NCBI GenBank assembly: GCA_964462585.1 | Contig: CAYXAK010000094.1 | Span: 1-6,415 of the forward strand | Reading direction: 5' to 3' | Length of the DNA stretch: 6,415 bases | From: Halarsenatibacter sp964462585 | GTDB taxonomy: Bacteria > Bacillota > Halanaerobiia > Halanaerobiales > Halarsenatibacteraceae | Part shown: piece after piece, positions 4,986 through 6,415 of the stretch | How positions within the stretch are numbered: the stretch's first letter is position 1 | How the letters are laid out: the number at the start of each line of letters is the position of its first letter | The notes under the pieces: model-generated | What the model saw: the letters and a program-made list of their open reading frames with translations, nothing else | Told to the model about the DNA's origin: nothing | Database searches by the model: none | Program-made: the position numbers and the translations under genes

Positions 4986-5933
4986 ATGGAAGATGATCAA
5001 GACAGAGATATAGAAACACTGCCCGGAGAAAGGTGGTTTCCCGATCAGACTTCCTTCAGGATGGAGATGGAAGAACACTGGGGAGACTGGGGTGTGAAGA
5101 GCGAAGTTGACAGACTGGAGGCTGTGCTTTTGCGCAGGCCGGGAGAAGAGATTGAGAATGCTGATCCGGGAGAGTTCAGGTTTAAAGAGAAGATCGATCC
5201 CGTCAAATTTCGCAGCCAGCATCAGGCTCTGGTTGAGCTGTATGAAGAAAAGGGAGTCGATGTTCATTATATATCCAGGATGCGTCCTGACAGGCCCAAT
5301 GGTGTATTTGTGCGCGATCTGTTTTTTATGACTCCGGAGGGAGCAGTAGTGGGCAGACCCGGTATGAGCAATAGAAGGGGAGAGGAGAGGTTTGCTGCTC
5401 AGGCCCTCTCCCGGCTTGGTGTGCCAATAATAAAAACCGTATCAGGAGAGGGAATTTTCGAAGGTGCCAATGCTTTCTGGGTCGACAGCGATACAGTCAT
5501 ACTGGGACTGGGATCACGCACAAACAGGTCCGGATATGAACAGGTCAAGAGCGAGCTGGAAAGACAGGGTGTGGAAAATATTCTCACCATGCAGATACCC
5601 TATGGGAACGCCCATATCGATGGTCTTTTAAATATGCCCGACCATGATCTGGCAGTTATACATGCCCCCCAGGTCCCCTATGAGATCTGTGCCGCCCTGC
5701 GCCGCCGCAATATAACCATACTGGAAGCCCCTTCCCGCCCGGAGGTAACAGACACACTGGGGATTAACTTTGTGCCCCTCGAGCCCGGTCTGGTGGTTCA
5801 GCCGGAAGGTAACCCCCGCACCAGAGAATTGCTGGAGAATCACGGAGTGGAAGTTCTGACACTGGATTTTTCGGAGATACTCAAGGCCTGGGGCGCAGTA
5901 CACTGTGTAACCGGTGTGCTGAAAAGGGAATAG
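4986..5933 (+). CDS. Arginine deiminase/DDAH-superfamily amidinohydrolase (guanidino-group-modifying enzyme)
   Basis: This is a cytoplasmic pentein-fold enzyme of 315 residues that should attack a guanidinium carbon through a cysteine thiol, hydrolysing arginine, a methylarginine or a related compound to citrulline-type products, or transferring the amidino group. Catalytic signatures, numbered from ATG 4986: FVRDLFF at 108-114 with Asp111 (substrate guanidinium), IFEGAN at 157-162 with Glu159, HIDGLLNM at 210-217 with His210 and Asp212, and WGAVHC at 302-307 with nucleophile Cys307 near the C-terminus. The Cys-His-Glu set is intact, so it should be active. The EGGD of arginine deiminases and many DDAHs reads EGAN here, so Asn162 replaces an Asp that helps bind guanidinium. 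The length suits DDAH-like enzymes, not the roughly 400-residue arginine deiminases. No carbamoyl kinase or transcarbamylase gene is nearby, so an ATP-forming deiminase pathway is not supported. The start could instead be ATG 4971. Confidence 0.85.
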   Translation: MEDDQDRDIETLPGERWFPDQTSFRMEMEEHWGDWGVKSEVDRLEAVLLRRPGEEIENADPGEFRFKEKIDPVKFRSQHQALVELYEEKGVDVHYISRMRPDRPNGVFVRDLFFMTPEGAVVGRPGMSNRRGEERFAAQALSRLGVPIIKTVSGEGIFEGANAFWVDSDTVILGLGSRTNRSGYEQVKSELERQGVENILTMQIPYGNAHIDGLLNMPDHDLAVIHAPQVPYEICAALRRRNITILEAPSRPEVTDTLGINFVPLEPGLVVQPEGNPRTRELLENHGVEVLTLDFSEILKAWGAVHCVTGVLKRE

Positions 5934-5951
5934 GGGAATTCAACTTTTCAG
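5919..5951. terminator. Inverted repeat spanning both convergent stop codons, possible bidirectional terminator
   Basis: CTGAAAAG (5919-5926) and CTTTTCAG (5944-5951) are perfect 8-base reverse complements with a 17-base loop. The element includes the TAG of the plus-strand gene and the TGA of the minus-strand gene. No T-run follows on either strand and the stem is A/T-rich, so it is not a classical intrinsic terminator. Confidence 0.35.
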
Positions 5952-6415
5952 TCGGCCATTTCCACCAGCTTCTTGATGGTGGAGGGTTCAGTGCCACAGC
6001 AGCCCCCCACGATACACCTGTGACCTTCCATGAAGTTCAGAAAAGCTTCGATTTCATGGAAATAGCTCTCATGCAGGGGATAATTCATATCGCCTGTTTC
6101 GGTGTCCAGCTCAGGCTCCCCGGCATTGAAGAGCAGTGATACCGGTATTTTAAAGCCCGTACTTTCGGCCAGCTCTTTCCAGAGCGGGCGAAAATCCTCT
6201 GAAGGTGTGAGACAGTTAATGCCGGCTGCCAGAAAATTTTGCCCGGGCTTTTCTTCGATCAGCCTGACGAAATCTTCGATAGTACTTCCATACTCGGTGG
6301 GGCCGGGACCGGTAAAAGACATATTCATAAAATAGGGTATATCAGCGTTTTCGGCAGCTTCAGCGGCCAGGGCCAGCTCCCGGTGGTAGGAGAAAGTTTC
6401 CAGTGTAATTATATC
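5948..6415 (-). CDS. Homocysteine S-methyltransferase, C-terminal half (N-terminus beyond the window)
   Basis: This is the C-terminal 155 residues of a zinc-dependent enzyme that transfers a methyl group to homocysteine to form methionine (Pfam S-methyl_trans fold). The reading frame is open to the right edge, so the true start is outside; an internal ATG at 6328 is not the start. In visible numbering, it opens with a DIITLET motif (1-7, the family's D-x-x-x-x-E-T), followed by NMSFTGPG (31-38), GINC at 65-68 and GGCCGTEP at 137-144. Cys68, Cys139 and Cys140 are the three expected zinc ligands. GCCGT resembles the homocysteine domain of MetH and stand-alone methyltransferases more than mammalian BHMT. 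The methyl donor (S-methylmethionine, methylfolate with partners, or betaine) cannot be read from this part. It converges on the operon with a 14-bp gap. Confidence 0.88.
   Translation of the reverse strand, partial: DIITLETFSYHRELALAAEAAENADIPYFMNMSFTGPGPTEYGSTIEDFVRLIEEKPGQNFLAAGINCLTPSEDFRPLWKELAESTGFKIPVSLLFNAGEPELDTETGDMNYPLHESYFHEIEAFLNFMEGHRCIVGGCCGTEPSTIKKLVEMAD

Noticed and set aside
4986..5933. Agmatine deiminase or classical arginine deiminase
   Set aside because: The motif order and C-terminal WGAVHC fit the amidinotransferase/DDAH group; the length is well below arginine deiminase and no pathway partner genes are adjacent.
1..6415. CRISPR arrays, tRNA/rRNA genes, insertion sequences, toxin-antitoxin or phage-defence genes
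   Set aside because: I saw no regularly spaced repeats, cloverleaf, transposase or terminal inverted repeats; almost all DNA is accounted for by metabolic and transport genes.

Overview
The window looks like chromosomal DNA from an anaerobic, salt-adapted diderm bacterium of the Halanaerobiales type (inference). The grounds are strongly acidic proteins, heavy use of ATA and AGA/AGG codons at moderate GC, a non-lipidated secreted betaine-binding protein (which implies a periplasm), and two small Firmicutes-lineage families, DUF1934 and DUF5665. No mobile element, tRNA, rRNA or CRISPR array is visible.

Layout. Positions 1-917 (minus strand) hold most of a glycine betaine/choline-type ABC substrate-binding protein; its C-terminus runs off the left edge. 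Positions 918-1204 are a 287-bp divergent regulatory region with one sigma70-like promoter facing each way, a direct repeat spaced 21 bp between them, and a long-range pairing in the leader of the binding-protein gene. Positions 1205-5933 (plus strand) form a tight six-gene cluster, probably one operon: a TrkA/RCK regulatory protein, a ClC chloride channel/transporter, a PLP enzyme of the D-cysteine desulfhydrase/ACC deaminase family, a DUF1934 (YwiB-like) beta-barrel protein, a small DUF5665 membrane protein, and an arginine deiminase/DDAH-superfamily enzyme with an intact catalytic Cys-His pair. Positions 5948-6415 (minus strand) hold the C-terminal half of a zinc-dependent homocysteine S-methyltransferase that converges on the operon with a 14-bp gap.

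How the genes may work together. The clearest theme is osmotic and ionic balance. A betaine-binding protein is divergent from an operon opened by an RCK protein whose stop codon overlaps the start of a ClC protein. RCK proteins normally gate potassium channels and transporters, and no K+ pore is present, so the best idea here is a two-gene, nucleotide-sensing chloride channel. The ClC keeps the gating glutamate but has valine at the internal proton-glutamate position, which favours channel-like behaviour. The second theme is sulfur and guanidino amino-acid metabolism (desulfhydrase-like enzyme, amidinohydrolase, homocysteine methyltransferase). The exact substrates of all three cannot be fixed from sequence alone.
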